A stretch of 64,000 nucleotides of DNA from Acorus gramineus (GCA_030737835.1 CM060855.1:15753438-15817437), one strand, 5' to 3'; numbered from the stretch's first letter, positions 11,405-24,500 are shown. The notes: a model not told the origin generated them from the sequence alone. Program-made: numbers and translations.

Positions 11405-11755
11405 GTCATGTGTCCCTATAGGATCATACAAAAATTGTATTTACATGGATCCCTGAAGGACCATGTAGAAGTTATGAATAATGTGTTCCAATAAGACCAT
11501 GCAAATTTTATTCTATCCCTGAAGGACTACAAAAAATTATTACATGGATCCTTGGAGGATCATGTGAAAGATATGATTAGAATGTGTCTCTGAAGGACCA
11601 TATAATTTTTATCCCTGAAGGATATATATATACACAAATCATGATTGCTCGTGTCCCTGTAGGACCAAACAAAAGTTATATGATATATTTTTCGGGTCCT
11701 TGAAGGACCAAATAATAATAAAAAAAAGATCCATGTATCCCAGCAGGAACATGTA
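11405..11755 (+). repeat. Degenerate repeats with TCCCTGAAGGACC core in the copia leader
   Basis: About ten spaced copies of a core like TCCCTGAAGGACCATG lie at roughly 11410, 11447, 11480, 11513, 11545, 11583, 11609, 11650, 11694 and 11734, spaced 26-44 bp apart. Each core is an imperfect dyad (TCC...GGA). They lie between the 5' LTR and the protease region, where leader and gag should be. There is no open frame across them. Confidence 0.7.
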
Positions 11756-12315
11756 AATTATGATTAGATTTCACCATCATCATCATAATGAAGAGGATTT
11801 AAAGATTAATACCTCATTGACAAAGGTCCACCGGCCATTATGCATCAAATATGCTCCAGTTGTAGCAATATTGAGAACATCAATTTTATATATTCTCGTT
11901 GCCGAACAACGATTTTTTTAAAATATCATATAACTCAACTCAATGGCATAGCATCATTACCCGAAGTAAATGCATTTTATTTTATGTTCGCCATGGAAGT
12001 TGTGGTCATGAATGATGAGATCATGATTTATATAGTTGAAAGTACAACAATCATAGAGTTTGTAAAATATCTCAAATCACTAGAAGTGATTTGCTATTAA
12101 ACAAAAGCATAATTGAAGGGAAAAGGGTTGCAGAACAAACCCCTAACACAAGGAAAATGATTGTTATTTATTTGGTGTTTAAAAATATGGTCACGTACCT
12201 GATGTACGATCAGACTTTTATAATTTTTATAATTATAATTTTTCTTTGTTATCTAAAATCCATTTTTCTTATTTTTATATTTATCTTATTTATTTCATTT
12301 TTTTTTTTTACAAGA

Positions 12316-15300
12316 ATGGCTATGGTTGGTGACATTTGTCTAGCAGACAGCGCTACAACACATACGATCCTACGAAATAAACAATATTTCTCGACATTGA
12401 CATTAATCAATGCAAATGTTAATACCATTTCTGGTACTACGAAATTAATTGAAGGCTCCGGAAGAGCAAATATAATATTACCAGGAGGTACAAAATTTTG
12501 TATTAATGATGCATTATATTCAGCAAGATCCAGAAGAAATCTGCTAAGTTTTAAGGATATCCGTCTTAATGGATATCATATTGAGACTATCAATGAAAAC
12601 AATATGGAGTATTTATGCATTACTTCAATTGTTTCAGGCCAAAAACATATATTAGAGAAACTTCATGCTTTCTCATCTGGGTTGTATTATACAACCATAA
12701 AAACAATCGAATCATATGCTGTAATGAACCAGAAGTTCTATGATTCAGATATTTTTACACTTTGGCATGATCGTCTCGGGCATCCAGGATCTACAATGAT
12801 GCGTCGAATAATTGATAATTCATTTGGGCATTCGTTAAAGAACCAGAAGATTCTTTTACCTAATCACTATCAATGCACTTCGTGCTCACAAGGAAAATTG
12901 ATAGTTAGACCATCCCTAACAAAAGTCAATGTTGAGTCACCAACATTTTTGCAAAGAATCCAAGGGGATATATGTGGCCCAATCCACCCCCCATGTGGAC
13001 CATTCAAGTATTTTATGGTATTGATAGACGCATCTGCTAGATGGTCGCATGTTTGTCTATTATCCACTCGGAATGCTGCATTTGCAAGACTACTTGCTCA
13101 GATAATCCGATTACAGTCTCATTTTTGGATTATCCTATAAAGTCAATACGCCTTGATGGAGCTGGTGAATTCACATCGAAAACTTTTAACGACTATTGTA
13201 TGTCGCATGGCATCGATGTTGAACACCCTGTTGCTCATGTGCACACCCAAAATGGATTAGCTGAATCATTTATTAAGCATCTTCAGCTAATTGCACGTCC
13301 TATGCTTTTGAGGACAAAATTACCCGTTTCAGCTTGGGGTCACGCTATATTGCATGCAGCAGCATTAGTTCGCCTTCGGCCAACTGCTTATCATCAATAT
13401 TCCCCTTTACAGCTCGTACTGGGTCATCAACCAAATATTTCACATCTTCGAATTTTGGTTGTGCTGTACAAGTTCCTATTGCCCCTACACAACGAACTAA
13501 AATGGGCCCTCAACGTCGATTGGGAATTTATGTAGGCTTTGATTCTCCTTCTATTATAAGATATCTTGAACCATTGACAGGGGATGTTTTTACCGCTCGA
13601 TTTGCGGATTGTCATTTTGATGAGACAATATTCCCGTCATTAGGGGGAGAAAATCCGTCGCCAGAAGAACGACGTGAACTTACATGGAAAACTCCATCTT
13701 TGTCTCATCTTGATCCTCGCACTAATCAATGTGAAACTGAAGTGCAAAGAATCACCATCTTCAAAGAATTGCGCATCAATTGCCAGATGCATTCAATGAT
13801 GCAGCAAAAGTGATGAAATCACATATTCCAGCTGCTAATACTCCAGCTCGAATTAATGTTCCAATAGGAAAAACTGTTAATATGCCGGCTAATGAATCAA
13901 CAAAAACACGCCTGAAGCGTGGAAGACCTATAGGCTCAAAAGATTCAGCTCCCCGAAGGAGAAAAACAATGAAGAATAATTCTCTAGAAGAGTATGAAAC
14001 ACTTGAAAGACCCACAATAATAACTCCTACAGAGGAAGAAGTCCCTGAAGTGACACAAGTCCCCGAAGAGACTGACGTCCCTGAAGTGACGCCCGTGCAT
14101 GAAGAACAAGTACATGGAAATGAAGAAATTTCCATAAATTATGCAAATTCACAAATATTGTGGGATCGAAAGCAAGTGCTTGTTGATGATATATTCTCAT
14201 TTGCAGTAGCTACAGAAATCATTTCAGATAATGATTTAGAACCACGTTCAGTGGATGAATGCAGACGAAAAAATTGTTGGCCACAATGGAAAGCTGCTAT
14301 TCAAACAGAATTGGATTCACTTGCAAAACACCAAGTATTTGGACCAGTAGTCCTAACCCCTGAAGGTGTTAAACCAGTAGGATGTAAATGGGTGTTTGCG
14401 AGAAAACGAAATGAAAGAAACGAGATTGTTAGATACAAAGCTCGTCTTGTGGCACAGGGTTTCCTGCAGAGACCTGGGATAGATTTTGAAGAGACATATT
14501 CTCCTGTGATGGACACAATCACATTTCGGTATTTAATTAGTCTTGTAGTCTCAGAAGGACTTGACATGCAGCTAATGGATGTGGTTACTGCATATTTATA
14601 TGGAAAATTAGATACCGACATTTATATGAAAGTTCCTGAAGGACTAAAATTGCCTGAAGCAAAACCACGAAACATGTACTCAATCAAGCTAAGACGATCC
14701 TTGTATGGTTAAAGCAATCTGGACGAATGTGGTATAACCGTCTTAGTGAGTACTTAATAAAAGAAGGATATGTCAATGATCCAATATGCCCCTGTGTATT
14801 TATTAAGAAAAGGAACTCGGATTTACCATTATTGCAGTATATGTTGATGATATTAATCTAATTGGGACTCCTGAAGAGCTCGAAAAGGCTTCCGAATATC
14901 TGAAAAAGGAGTTTGAAATGAAAGATCTTGGAAAAACAAGATATTGTCTCGGCTTGCAAATTGAGCAAAGTTCAAATGGGATACTTGTTCATCAAACAAC
15001 ATATGTTGAAAAAATCCTGAAGCGTTTTAATATGGACAAATGTCATCCATTAAGTACTCCAATGGTAGTAAGGTTACTTGACCCAAAGAGGACCCTTTTC
15101 GTCCAAAAGAAGATACTGAAAATCTTCTTGGTCCTGAAGTACCATATCTTAGTGCAATTGGTGCCTTATTATATTTGGCCCAATGCACTAGACCTGACAT
15201 TGCATTTTCAGTTAATTTATTGGCCAGATTTAGCTCTGCACCAACTCGAAGGCATTGGAATGGTGTGAAGCACATTTTTCGTTATCTTCGTGGAACGTCA

Positions 15301-15849
15301 GACATGGGTCTATTCTATGCAAAGGATTATAATAATGGTGCACAACTAAAGGGTTATGCAGATTCAGGATATCTTTCAGATCCTCACAAGGCTCGCTCAC
15401 AAACAGGCTATGTATTCACTTGCGGTGGCACAGCAATCTCTTGGCGATCTACGAAACAGACTTTGGTCGCCACGTCTTCTAACCACTCTGAGATTCTTGC
15501 ACTCCACGAAGCAAGCCGGGAATGCGTGTGGATAAGGTCTTTGGTTCATCATATTCGTACTGCATGCGGACTATCTCTCATTACAGATGTTCCAACAACT
15601 ATATATGAAGACAATGCAGCATGCATTGCTCAAATCAAAGGGGGATATATCAAGGGTGATAGAACGAAGCATATTTCTCCAAAATTCTTTTACACTCATG
15701 AGCTCCAGCAGAGACATGAAATTGATGTTCAACAAATTCAGTCAAAGGACAATCTTGCAGATTTGTTTACTAAAGCTTTGTCGACATCAACATTCAAGAA
15801 GTTGGTGTATGAAATCGGGATGCGACGAGTTTGCGACCAAAATTCTTGA
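12316..15849 (+). pseudogene. Copia pol remnant (protease, integrase, RT, RNase H), multiply frameshifted
   Basis: Visible in order: an aspartic-protease motif LADSATTH (about 12340); an integrase zinc-binding region with LWHDRLGHPG and CTSCSQGK; an integrase core beginning GDICGP, broken near 13080; a reverse transcriptase with KARLVAQGF and DFEETYSPV, broken by a frameshift near 14705; the catalytic YVDD at about 14840; another break near 15080; and RNase H (GYADSGY, SWRSTKQ, YEDNAACI) to a stop at 15849. A VPE-rich short repeat precedes RT. At least four frame breaks mean no polyprotein is possible. Reading frames in this interval are fragments of one former gene. Confidence 0.9.
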
Positions 15850-15884
15850 AATCTTGTACTTATGAGGGGGAGTAATTTTTATGA

Positions 15885-16072
15885 CATTTTGCGAACTGTA
15901 CTCTTTTTCCTTCGCCTAGGTTTTGTCCCATTGGGTTTTCCTGGCAAGGTTTTAATGAGGCAGTGTCAAACGCACACACCATTATACGATTAAGTTACAT
16001 TGTACTCTTTTTCCTTCGCTTTGATTTTTTCCCATTGGGTTTTCCAAGCAAGGTTTTAATGAGGCAATTATC
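15885..16072 (+). repeat. Duplicated block upstream of the copia 3' LTR
   Basis: Two copies of about 70 bp, each starting TACTCTTTTTCCTTCGC and ending GCAAGGTTTTAATGAGGCA, lie at about 15889-15963 and 16003-16068. A polypurine-like run (GAGGGGGAG) precedes the first copy at about 15864 and another lies at 16091-16099. Confidence 0.75.
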
Positions 16073-16099
16073 TTAGCGTGGTGGTCATCCAAGGGGGAG

Positions 16100-16411
16100 T
16101 GTTATGAATATAGTGGATAACCACCACTCCTCCTAGCCATAACCTCCCCCACTCTTCTATTCCGTAACACTCTCATTATCTATATACTTCTAACTCCCCA
16201 CCTTTGCCCCACTATCTCCCCCTCACCTCTATAGACTTGTAACTCCCCACCTTTGGGATTCCTCTATGCACCCTATAAATAGAAGGGTTTCTCTTGTATT
16301 CCATCAACCAACAAATATTGAATAAGAAATCTCTCTCTACTTCTCTTCTCTATATACTTGTGTACTTTGTTTATATAGTCTTATATATCATATTCTATTT
16401 AGTTTACAACA
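16100..16411 (+). repeat. 3' LTR of the copia element
   Basis: Starts TGTTATGAATATAGTGG and ends TTTACAACA. It has TATAAATAG at 16274-16282. It is about 26 bp longer than the 5' LTR because of an internal repeat of CTTCTAACTCCCCACCTTTG / CTTGTAACTCCCCACCTTTG. It is immediately preceded by AAGGGGGAG (16091-16099). Confidence 0.88.
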
Positions 16412-17329
16412 CGATGTTATTTCTTATTCATTCTATTTATTTTGATGAATAAATTAAGTTTTTTTTTTGTAATTTAACTTATATACATGAACAACTAAAT
16501 AATAAAAATTTCATTATTACATTTTTTAATTATAATAATTAAAAATATAATTAAAGAGAAAATGATTTATTTTATTAATACATTTATCTTTTAAAATAGC
16601 TTATATCACTTTTTTTATCTTTGATATTTACTATATTATATAAAACATGGATAGACTGCTCCAACCCCTGTTGTAATTACTATAAGGATATGAGCCCAGG
16701 TATCAGAATTTATCATTTCTAACCTAATATGTTTTTTTTTTTTATCATTCCCACCTATCATACCCTTTCTATGTACCCATTTTTCCGCACCCCAAATAGA
16801 AGCTAATACAGCAAGCGAGAATATACTTTATTAGAGAAAATGTAAGAAAGCACGCATCCAATTCATTCAAGTATTACACTGTTTTTTATAAAGGTATATA
16901 TTTTATTAAACAATTATATACATCCACAATAAATAAATAAACATATTGAGATTGCAAATATGATCCGAGTCCCCATCATTTTTTTAAAATGATCTACGCA
17001 AACATTTGACATATTTAATCCACACTCATTTTCATAAGTCAAATGATTCTAGATTTTTCATATAACAAAACAAACAAATTTTAGTTAGAAAAATAATTCT
17101 TTTGAAATCTAACGAAAGTATGCTTCCTTATAGCTCATTTTAAAAACTTCTTTAAATAAAAAGTTATTTTTTAAAACTTGTTTCAAAAGCAAATCAGTGG
17201 TAGAGTACATTGTTTACATACATAAAGATAATGCAGAGAGAGAGAGAGAGAGAGTATATGGAGGTCAAGACTGGAGACTTCCTTCTCAGGCTAATATCTG
17301 AAGGCCTTGTCCTGTATGAGAGACCTTTG
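16412..17329. other. AT-rich DNA and 3' flank of the FIP2-type gene
   Basis: No gene is visible. The right part (to 17329) is probably 3' UTR of the minus-strand FIP2-type gene. A (GA)n microsatellite lies at about 17235-17254. Confidence 0.45.
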
Positions 17330-20300
17330 TCATCTCATGGTCCCAAGCATATTCGCGCCACCGAGCTTAGCACCGTCCAGTTGCTGTTTTATCAGAAACA
17401 GTAAAAATTGATTTGGATGTTTTTTAGCAAAGAATCAGATTCTGTTCACATCAAGAGATGGTGGATTCTGTTGTTAAAAGAGATTTGAAAGAGAAATTGT
17501 TTGCTCACCGTTTCACGTAAATCAACGTGTCGTAGATAGGCGCGCTGAAGGTTGGCGCCTTGCAGATTTGCGCCAGTCAGCTTGGCACCCTATTGATGAG
17601 AAAAGGAAAGCAGTGGACTTAATTATAACAGGTTAAAAGAATTATACAGTTCTAATCTTAACTTGAAAATTTTGGCAGAAACTGGACAGGTATTATCATT
17701 TTAAACTATATCATTTGGCATTTTATTAGAGTTAGTTCCCAAAAATAAGAAATATGCATGGTAGCTGACACACTACTAAAGAAGGTGTCGTTACATGCAG
17801 TCTTTATTTCTAGCCCCACATGCAATCACATTTCGCTCGCAAGATATATGCTTCATGAGAACTCGTTTGATAAAGCATGTAAATTATTCGTGTTAGTATA
17901 CACAATTCATCGAAGTATATACACCATATTTTATGAAGATATATAGTCTATAACATGGAGTATAAACTTTCAGAAATAAAAATCAGTATGTGGGGACCCA
18001 CATGTGCCACACACACAGCCATATTTAACATTATCCTGCTAAATAATTGAATGATACAAGTACAAAAGCAGCAAAATGGAAAAACAAAGTACATTCATGT
18101 TTGCCAGCATGTCGCATAACTTCCAATAACATCTACTCTTATGTTAAAAAAAAAAAACATATTTCTAAAACATTTTTACCTTCAAGTTGGCCCCTTCTAG
18201 ATTTGCACCCTCTAAGTTGGCATCAGTAAGATCAGCAGTCTGTAAAATCAGGACAAGAAATCAGGTCGGCACCTCTTCAGACAGTCTCTATTTGCAGACA
18301 TCTGATCATTTTTTGAAAAGTGAATGCCTCGAAAAATGAAAATATCAGGCATTTTCAGTGGGTTGAATGTTGCATTATTTTCTTCTAAAGAATGGCTTCT
18401 CAATTTGTACTTGAGATGTCAATAAGGACAAAGAGAACAATTAAAAGAATGATACCATCTGCAGGTAATACAGTAAAGTTTTCCATAACCTGTAAGTGTG
18501 CTGAGCGGAGATCTGCCCCACAAAAGCTACACTTTATCAAGCATGCATCTGCCGAAATTGTACAGAAGAAATACAAAATTATAGACATTCTTTTGGAGGA
18601 ACTCCAAATTCCACTCACAGCAACCACACAACCAATAGTTAGATTTTTCAGCACCATGGTAACTACTAAAGATGTAATTTCTTATCTTTCCATGTATGTT
18701 TCTGTTGTTGAGCATTCACCTCTATTAATACAATCGGGGAAGGATGCTTACCTTTTATCTCAAAATAAATAAATAAATAAATAAGCATGCAGCTTCCTCA
18801 GTTTATATATTACTTGCACAAGTGATTAACAACTACTGTTACGATGCAATGACAGACTAGTTGGCACAGATGCTTCAAGAAGCATGTTATTATGATTGCA
18901 TGTATATTTGAAGACCAGACTGGAACATCACAGACTAATGGGTTTTTTTTTTTAACAAATCTAATTTTGCACCAAAAACGGATTGTTTTTTGGGAACATT
19001 TTGTGAATATAATGGACTGAATGGTGAAGTAGTTGGCATTCTAAATGTTCATCGACTCTGTGGCCCCAACAATCAAAGAGTAAAAAGTTGGGTCATCTGT
19101 GCATCCAGTCTTCCTTCCAGAGACATTGAAGCAGTATTATTCATTGTGTTGTGAGTCTTGTGACAGCAGACACTACTTGCATAAGTTATAACATCTTAAC
19201 ATTAGCATGTCACAGCAAGCAATTCATATATGAAAGAAATTTTGGAGACTATGTGTAAACTTGAAAAGCATTAAAAGTGGTTTCTGACATGCAGCTGAAT
19301 CAGGTTTGTATAGAACCAAAAGATATTTAAACCACAATCCATAAACTACCTTGAAGGTTTGCACTTTGAAGATTCGCTCCAGCTAATACAGCACCGCAAA
19401 GTTTTGCCCCTATGAATTCACACCTTCCCTAGGTAAGACGAACAACATTAGGACCACATCTACAAAGGTTCAATGTAGAACTAAGACAATACATTTCAAA
19501 CTTCAGGTAGTTTTGTGTCCCCACATGCTTAGATGCCACTAAGTATAACTTTTTTATTTTTTTTTCTATTTGTTCTATAGAGATGATTTTTCCTCTTCCA
19601 ATTTCTAATTCTCCTAATCTCTGCATTCTACTGAAAGAGAACTTATTGGGTTGATTAAAAAAATGCTCCTTAAATAAGAATAAAAGGAGTGCAACCATGT
19701 GCCCATAGAGTCTGAACACAAATTGGAAGAGTAATTTACTCGCGTAAATTTGCATTGTGGAAGATGGAACCATCAGCCTCGGCATCCTGTCATGAACACA
19801 AACCAAAAAAATTATAAAATGAACAAAAAATGGCAGCTGCCTTTATATATTGTCAATTCCCACAAATATCTAAGCCAAACATAGTTAACAATGAAAAAAC
19901 TCTTATGATGCATGATAAGGACCTAACCAGGACATGGAAGTGATGTCTCTACAACAAATAAACTTCAACCCAAGAATATAAAAATAAAAAGAAGACATGA
20001 AGAATATCATATCTACCCGGAATTTAGCAGATTGGAGATTTGCACGGGAGAAAAAGGTGCCCTGAATACATGCATAACTGAAGTCAACGAATGATAGATC
20101 CTGCAAATTCCAAACCATGAACAAAAAGTGTACAAAATATGTCAGGTTATGCTAATAAGAATTCAAGAAAGACTAGATGATGCAAAGATCTAATAATAAT
20201 GTCTGATGAACTAACATTGATGTTTCTACAAATGGGTGCTGATAAACACGCAATTAAGTGGTGAGCTACTCAAATTAACAAAAAGGGTCGCTGATGGTAG

Positions 20301-23300
20301 CAGGAAGCATACATCAGTTTACTGCACATCTTACCAGTTTAGACAAATCAAGACCAGAGAGGTTCACACCCCGAAACCTGATTCTCTTTGTCTGTATGCA
20401 TTTGATTATGTCAGTACGACTCAATTCAGCCTTTGAGCCCTCTTCATCTTTTCTTCTGTTTAAAATTGTGTTTATATAATCCACAAGTCCCTGAAAATTG
20501 GCATGTCAACTTCCATAAAATAGTATAAAGAACAAAGAGCCATTGAAAGTGAATCCTTAAACATAGAGGGGTGCCATAAAAAAAGGACAGAGAACAAGCA
20601 GTCCATTCGTGCACAAAAAAATGACAGAGAACAGGCAGTCCATTCATGCACAAAATTTGAGATACAAACTACAGGATAGGGTGAAGCAAATTGAATAAGC
20701 TTCAGTGTACCTGGAGGCTGAAGCTAGTAACAAGCATTCAGAATTAACCAAGTGTCATAATTTTGAATACCACTTGACAAGATTTTTATGGAAAAAATAC
20801 CCATTTGATTTGAGGGGAATCAATAAAAAAGACAATATAATAGCCTATGCAATATGTAGAATAGAATTCTTCTTTGGACACCTTGAACCCGATAGGCCTT
20901 ACAGTCAAAGCAAGACTTTTCTTTTGGGAACAGCATGGTTAGGAACAAAAGACCTTGTCAATGACTAAAAATGCAAGGACACTGACAACAAGATAGATAA
21001 CAAACAACAAAAACAGTGCTCTAATAATGGTCCAGTTGACAAAAGCAGTGATACATACAAGTAATTGATAATACTCAGCCTCAACTAACAACTCCTGGTA
21101 TACAGAGTCTTGGAGTGCAGGCATAGTGCCATTTCTCAACCAATTCAGGATATGTCGGAAATGTTTCCCATCCCTATCCACAAAGACAACCCCCTGCAAA
21201 AAATTCAGTATCAACAACAAATAAAGATGAATTTCAATCTAGAAGCAAATTATATCCAACAACAAACTGCAACTTCTACGAATGGGACGCAAGCTACAAA
21301 GCACGGACACTTCCTCGGAGGCCCCGTACCGTGTCCGACACGGACACGGCATGGACACGTGTTGACACAGCTTCAACCGTGTCTGCCTTCATTTTGTCTT
21401 AGACACACCTGGGGCACGGCCAGGACACGGCTGGGACACGGCCCAGCCAGTTTCAACCCAAAAGTAAAAAAGAAATAGAAAAAGAAGGCTCAAACATAGC
21501 CCACAAGTATTCAACCCATTTAAAACAGCTTAGAACAACTCATTTAAACAAAATCTCTTTCTTAATGTTAAAAAAAATAATGATTTATTAGTTTAAAATA
21601 GTGATTTATTGGTTTAAAACAGTGATCTATAAAAACAGTGGTTTATTATTTAAAACAGTGATTTATTACTTTATACAATTGGTTATAAATAATGAATTAA
21701 ATAAAATGTGTTTGTTTATATAAAATAGTGATACATATTTATTTATTATATTAATTTATTTGTTGACGTGTCCTAGCCGTACATGTGTCCTATTTTTTCA
21801 AAAATTGCCATGTCGCTGTGTCTCCGTGTCCATGCTTCATAGGACGCAAGTTAAGTTTTTTTTTTCTCCTCCTCTGGGAATGTTTTTATTGGGGTTTTGC
21901 TTTAGTTGTATTCATGATATACTTTCTTTTTTGGGCTTTTGCCTTTTATTAGTACAAAGGTGATCGCCTACCGTTCCCCCCCAAAAAAAAAAACACTGCA
22001 ACTTCTATATGAAATCTCAAAGTTTAGTTGTGCAAACCAAATTATGGGTATTTACCATAGATTTCAACAACTCTATCAGGAACCTAGAACTAAAAATAAA
22101 TGGATAATTATTTCACAAAGAAGCAATTTTTTAGGCCACAATGACAACAATATAACTTTATTATTATTATCTAACTCAAATAGCGGCATGTTATTACGCA
22201 CTGAAACAGTCAGTTAAAATCAATGATCCAGATGAATCTGCAAAGAAGAATGAAGAGTCATGTAATATAACTAGGTGGGACCAATATTGCAGGACCCAGT
22301 CTTATTTCCTCAGTGGGATAAATGTTTGGGGACACAGATTAAGAAGGCTCGCCTGGAATCTGAAGTTTAGTACACGTTCTTAGAGAGTGGCTAAAAGAAC
22401 TTCTACAAAGTGATCAAATAGAGGCATTTCACATGTTGAACTGTTGAAATTTTATCTCAAGAACTATGATAATCCCCCACTATATTAGTTTCATAGGTTA
22501 GGCATCCAAACAGAAGCTTTTCTCTGTCTAAATAAATAACACTAATGGGAGATGAGCTCGCATAACCATTGAGTCGATAGTGCATGTCTGTATGAAGGAG
22601 AATCCAGCCCATCTGCCACAATTCTTAATTTCAACAAGTGTTAATTATAGTTAGTAGCTCAGTTGCCCCATCATCACAATATTCTTCCAAGCTTTAGGTA
22701 ACCCATTATGAATAATTATGGTAAGGATCTCGGCGATAGGCGGGAAACACAGAGGCATTGTTTTATTATTCCAAAACTGCGATGATGACCAGATAAAATG
22801 TTATGGAAGCAGCAATAGATGCAAGATGGATAAGAGAGCAGAAGATGGGGAAAAAAATAAAGAAGATGAGGGGGAAGAAACACAGGAACACGAGAGAGAT
22901 TGGAAATCAATATTCAACACTGTTCTTCATCAAAAACTGAAATCCTGTAAACAATACATTCATTTTAACAAAGAACGACCCTACATCTCAGGCAATAAAA
23001 AATTCCTAACAACTCAATTCCTGAATCATGAGCCCAGCTTTGCACTAACATAAAAGCAGAATATATAGGGAATTTATAATCTAGTTCCTCATCACATCTC
23101 ACTATCCTAGAGGTGCAAAAAGTTTCCTACCTTAAAACCAAAGCACAAGCCCAAAACAGGGAGAGACCCTGGACCAAGTCCATAAGGCCACCGATGGATA
23201 AAGCATTGCAGCAGAGACGTCTATCAGGCTGCCATCAAAACAAAATAAAACAAAAGGACTACTCAATTACATAACCCTCTCATTTCTTTTCTTTTTTTTC

Positions 23301-24480
23301 TTTTTATACTTTTTTTGTCTGCTATCGGAGGTAACCCAAACCCTTTCGAGGCAAGGACTAATCATCCAGGTGTCCACACCGACCTACTCAGAGGTATCCC
23401 AAACCCTTCGACTCTTGAAGGCGAGGACTAATCTCATTTCATTGTTACCAATAAAAATTATTGGTTTGAGCTCCACAGTGGGCAGTTTCCTTTATTTTAA
23501 AAATGGTGGCTGTAGTTTAGTGATGCAAGTTTCAAGTCGTGGTTGTTGGATTTATGTCCTGCATACTAATTTCTGGGTACCAAGGAAGAACTATAATATA
23601 GGAGTTTCCCTGGTGGTCGGATTTTTTTTTTTTTTTTCACTATGAATGGAAATGCGGGTGACAGTATTCAATTTTTTCTTGAGATGTAGCCCTTGGGTTT
23701 TGAGAGAGAAAATCAGTTCTGTAACCCCATAATGTAGCCCCCATACAAGGAGTCTGTAATCCACAAAATAAAGTAAAATTTTCTCTCTTCCCTCTCCGTT
23801 GTCATAGGCAATTTAACCATATAAATTTTCTCTCGTGTGATTGTGTTCGTTTTTTCCACCTTCTCTACTTCAATTCGCAGTGGTATTTTTCAAAAAACTG
23901 AGCAGAACCACGGCAAATTCGTGTAGAACAGCAGCCACATATTCTTTTTTTTTAGTCAAAAGTAAGAAATCATCAACATAATCACATAGATTCAAGGTCA
24001 CCAAAGACACCCACTCGTGTTGTGAATTGAAATGCATTACTTCAGTTCTTGATAGCTACATATTAAATCCAAAACCGATGTAACAGAAACCAATTCATTT
24101 GGAAGAAAGAACAACAGATGACAATACCGTTTCGGAGTTCCGAGAAACCATGTGACGCCCACTGAACATCGCCGCGAGCATCGAATCCGGTTCTCGTAGC
24201 GTTAGCGTGTCGACCGTCGTCGAGTACTTCTTTCCACCTTTAAATCACAAGAAAGCCTTCATTTCTCACCATTTGCAACAATTAATACTTCATAAGCAAG
24301 CTCAAATTAGGGTTTTCATGGTTTCTTTAAATCTTGATCATTCATTCATCGTTTGCACCCAAAAACAATTCAAAAAAATCCGAAAAAATAGAATTCGACA
24401 CCTAGATCTCAAAATTCATATATAGATCTAAAAATCGTACCTATGTCGAGGAGAATCTGCGAAGGAAATTCCGAGCTCAT
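17330..24480 (-). CDS. FIP2: FIP2-type BTB/POZ (KCTD-like) pentapeptide-repeat protein, complete, 11 exons
   Basis: Exons by phase and GT/AG sites: 24441-24480, 24128-24237, 21059-21193, 20335-20490, 20017-20100, 19740-19786, 19350-19423, 18490-18548, 18180-18239, 17509-17589, 17330-17383. They total 900 bp, 299 residues, matching Arabidopsis FIP2/At5g55000 (about 298). Residues about 10-95 form a potassium-channel-tetramerisation type BTB fold (GGKKYSTTVDTL, DGKHFRHILNWLRNG). From about residue 130 pentapeptide repeats with A(N/D)LXX dominate (LTDANLEGANLEGANLK). The family interacts with formin AFH1 and BTB proteins serve as CUL3 adaptors; the exact role here is inferred. Intron 2 (21194-24127) carries a MULE-type MITE. 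The start codon abuts a GA-repeat leader. Confidence 0.93.
21294..21841. mobile_element. Mutator-type MITE in intron 2 of the FIP2-type gene
   Basis: Perfect 9-bp target duplications GGACGCAAG flank it at 21285-21293 and 21842-21850. The terminal inverted repeats are TACAAAGCACGGACAC and, reversed from the right, TATGAAGCATGGACAC. The interior has short GGACACG repeats and an AT-rich core with recurring AAACAGTGATTTATT. There is no transposase. Confidence 0.8.
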
Positions 24481-24500
24481 TCTCTCTCTCTCTCTCTCTC
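24481..24500 (-). repeat. GA microsatellite in the FIP2-type gene leader
   Basis: Ten GA units on the coding strand run directly into the ATG at 24480. It may act as a GAGA-type promoter or leader element, but this is only a position-based guess. Confidence 0.7.

Larger units (their letters stand above)
10462..16411 (+). mobile_element. Ty1/copia LTR retrotransposon, decayed, full structure
   Basis: A 5' LTR (10462-10747) and a 3' LTR (16100-16411) flank pol-like remains. The element is bordered by the perfect 5-bp target duplication CGATG (10457-10461 and 16412-16416). The domain order, protease, integrase, reverse transcriptase, RNase H, is the Ty1/copia order. A polypurine tract AAGGGGGAG abuts the 3' LTR. 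The first bases after the 5' LTR (CGTTATCAGTACGAG) sit where a primer-binding site belongs, but match the initiator tRNA only in TATCAG. No gag frame survives. It lies 0.8 kb upstream of the dehydrin gene, transcribed divergently. Confidence 0.92.

Noticed and set aside
11840..12100. Possible gag/zinc-knuckle protein of the copia element
   Set aside because: The Cys spacing does not fit CX2CX4HX4C and the frame has no gag similarity; treated as decayed leader/gag.
13041..15865. Several open frames that could be listed as separate genes
   Set aside because: They are frameshifted pieces of one copia polyprotein.
23327..23432. Short direct repeat (CCCAAACCCTT...GAGGCAAGGACTAATC) in FIP2 intron 2
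   Set aside because: Resembles a retroelement fragment but is too short to classify.
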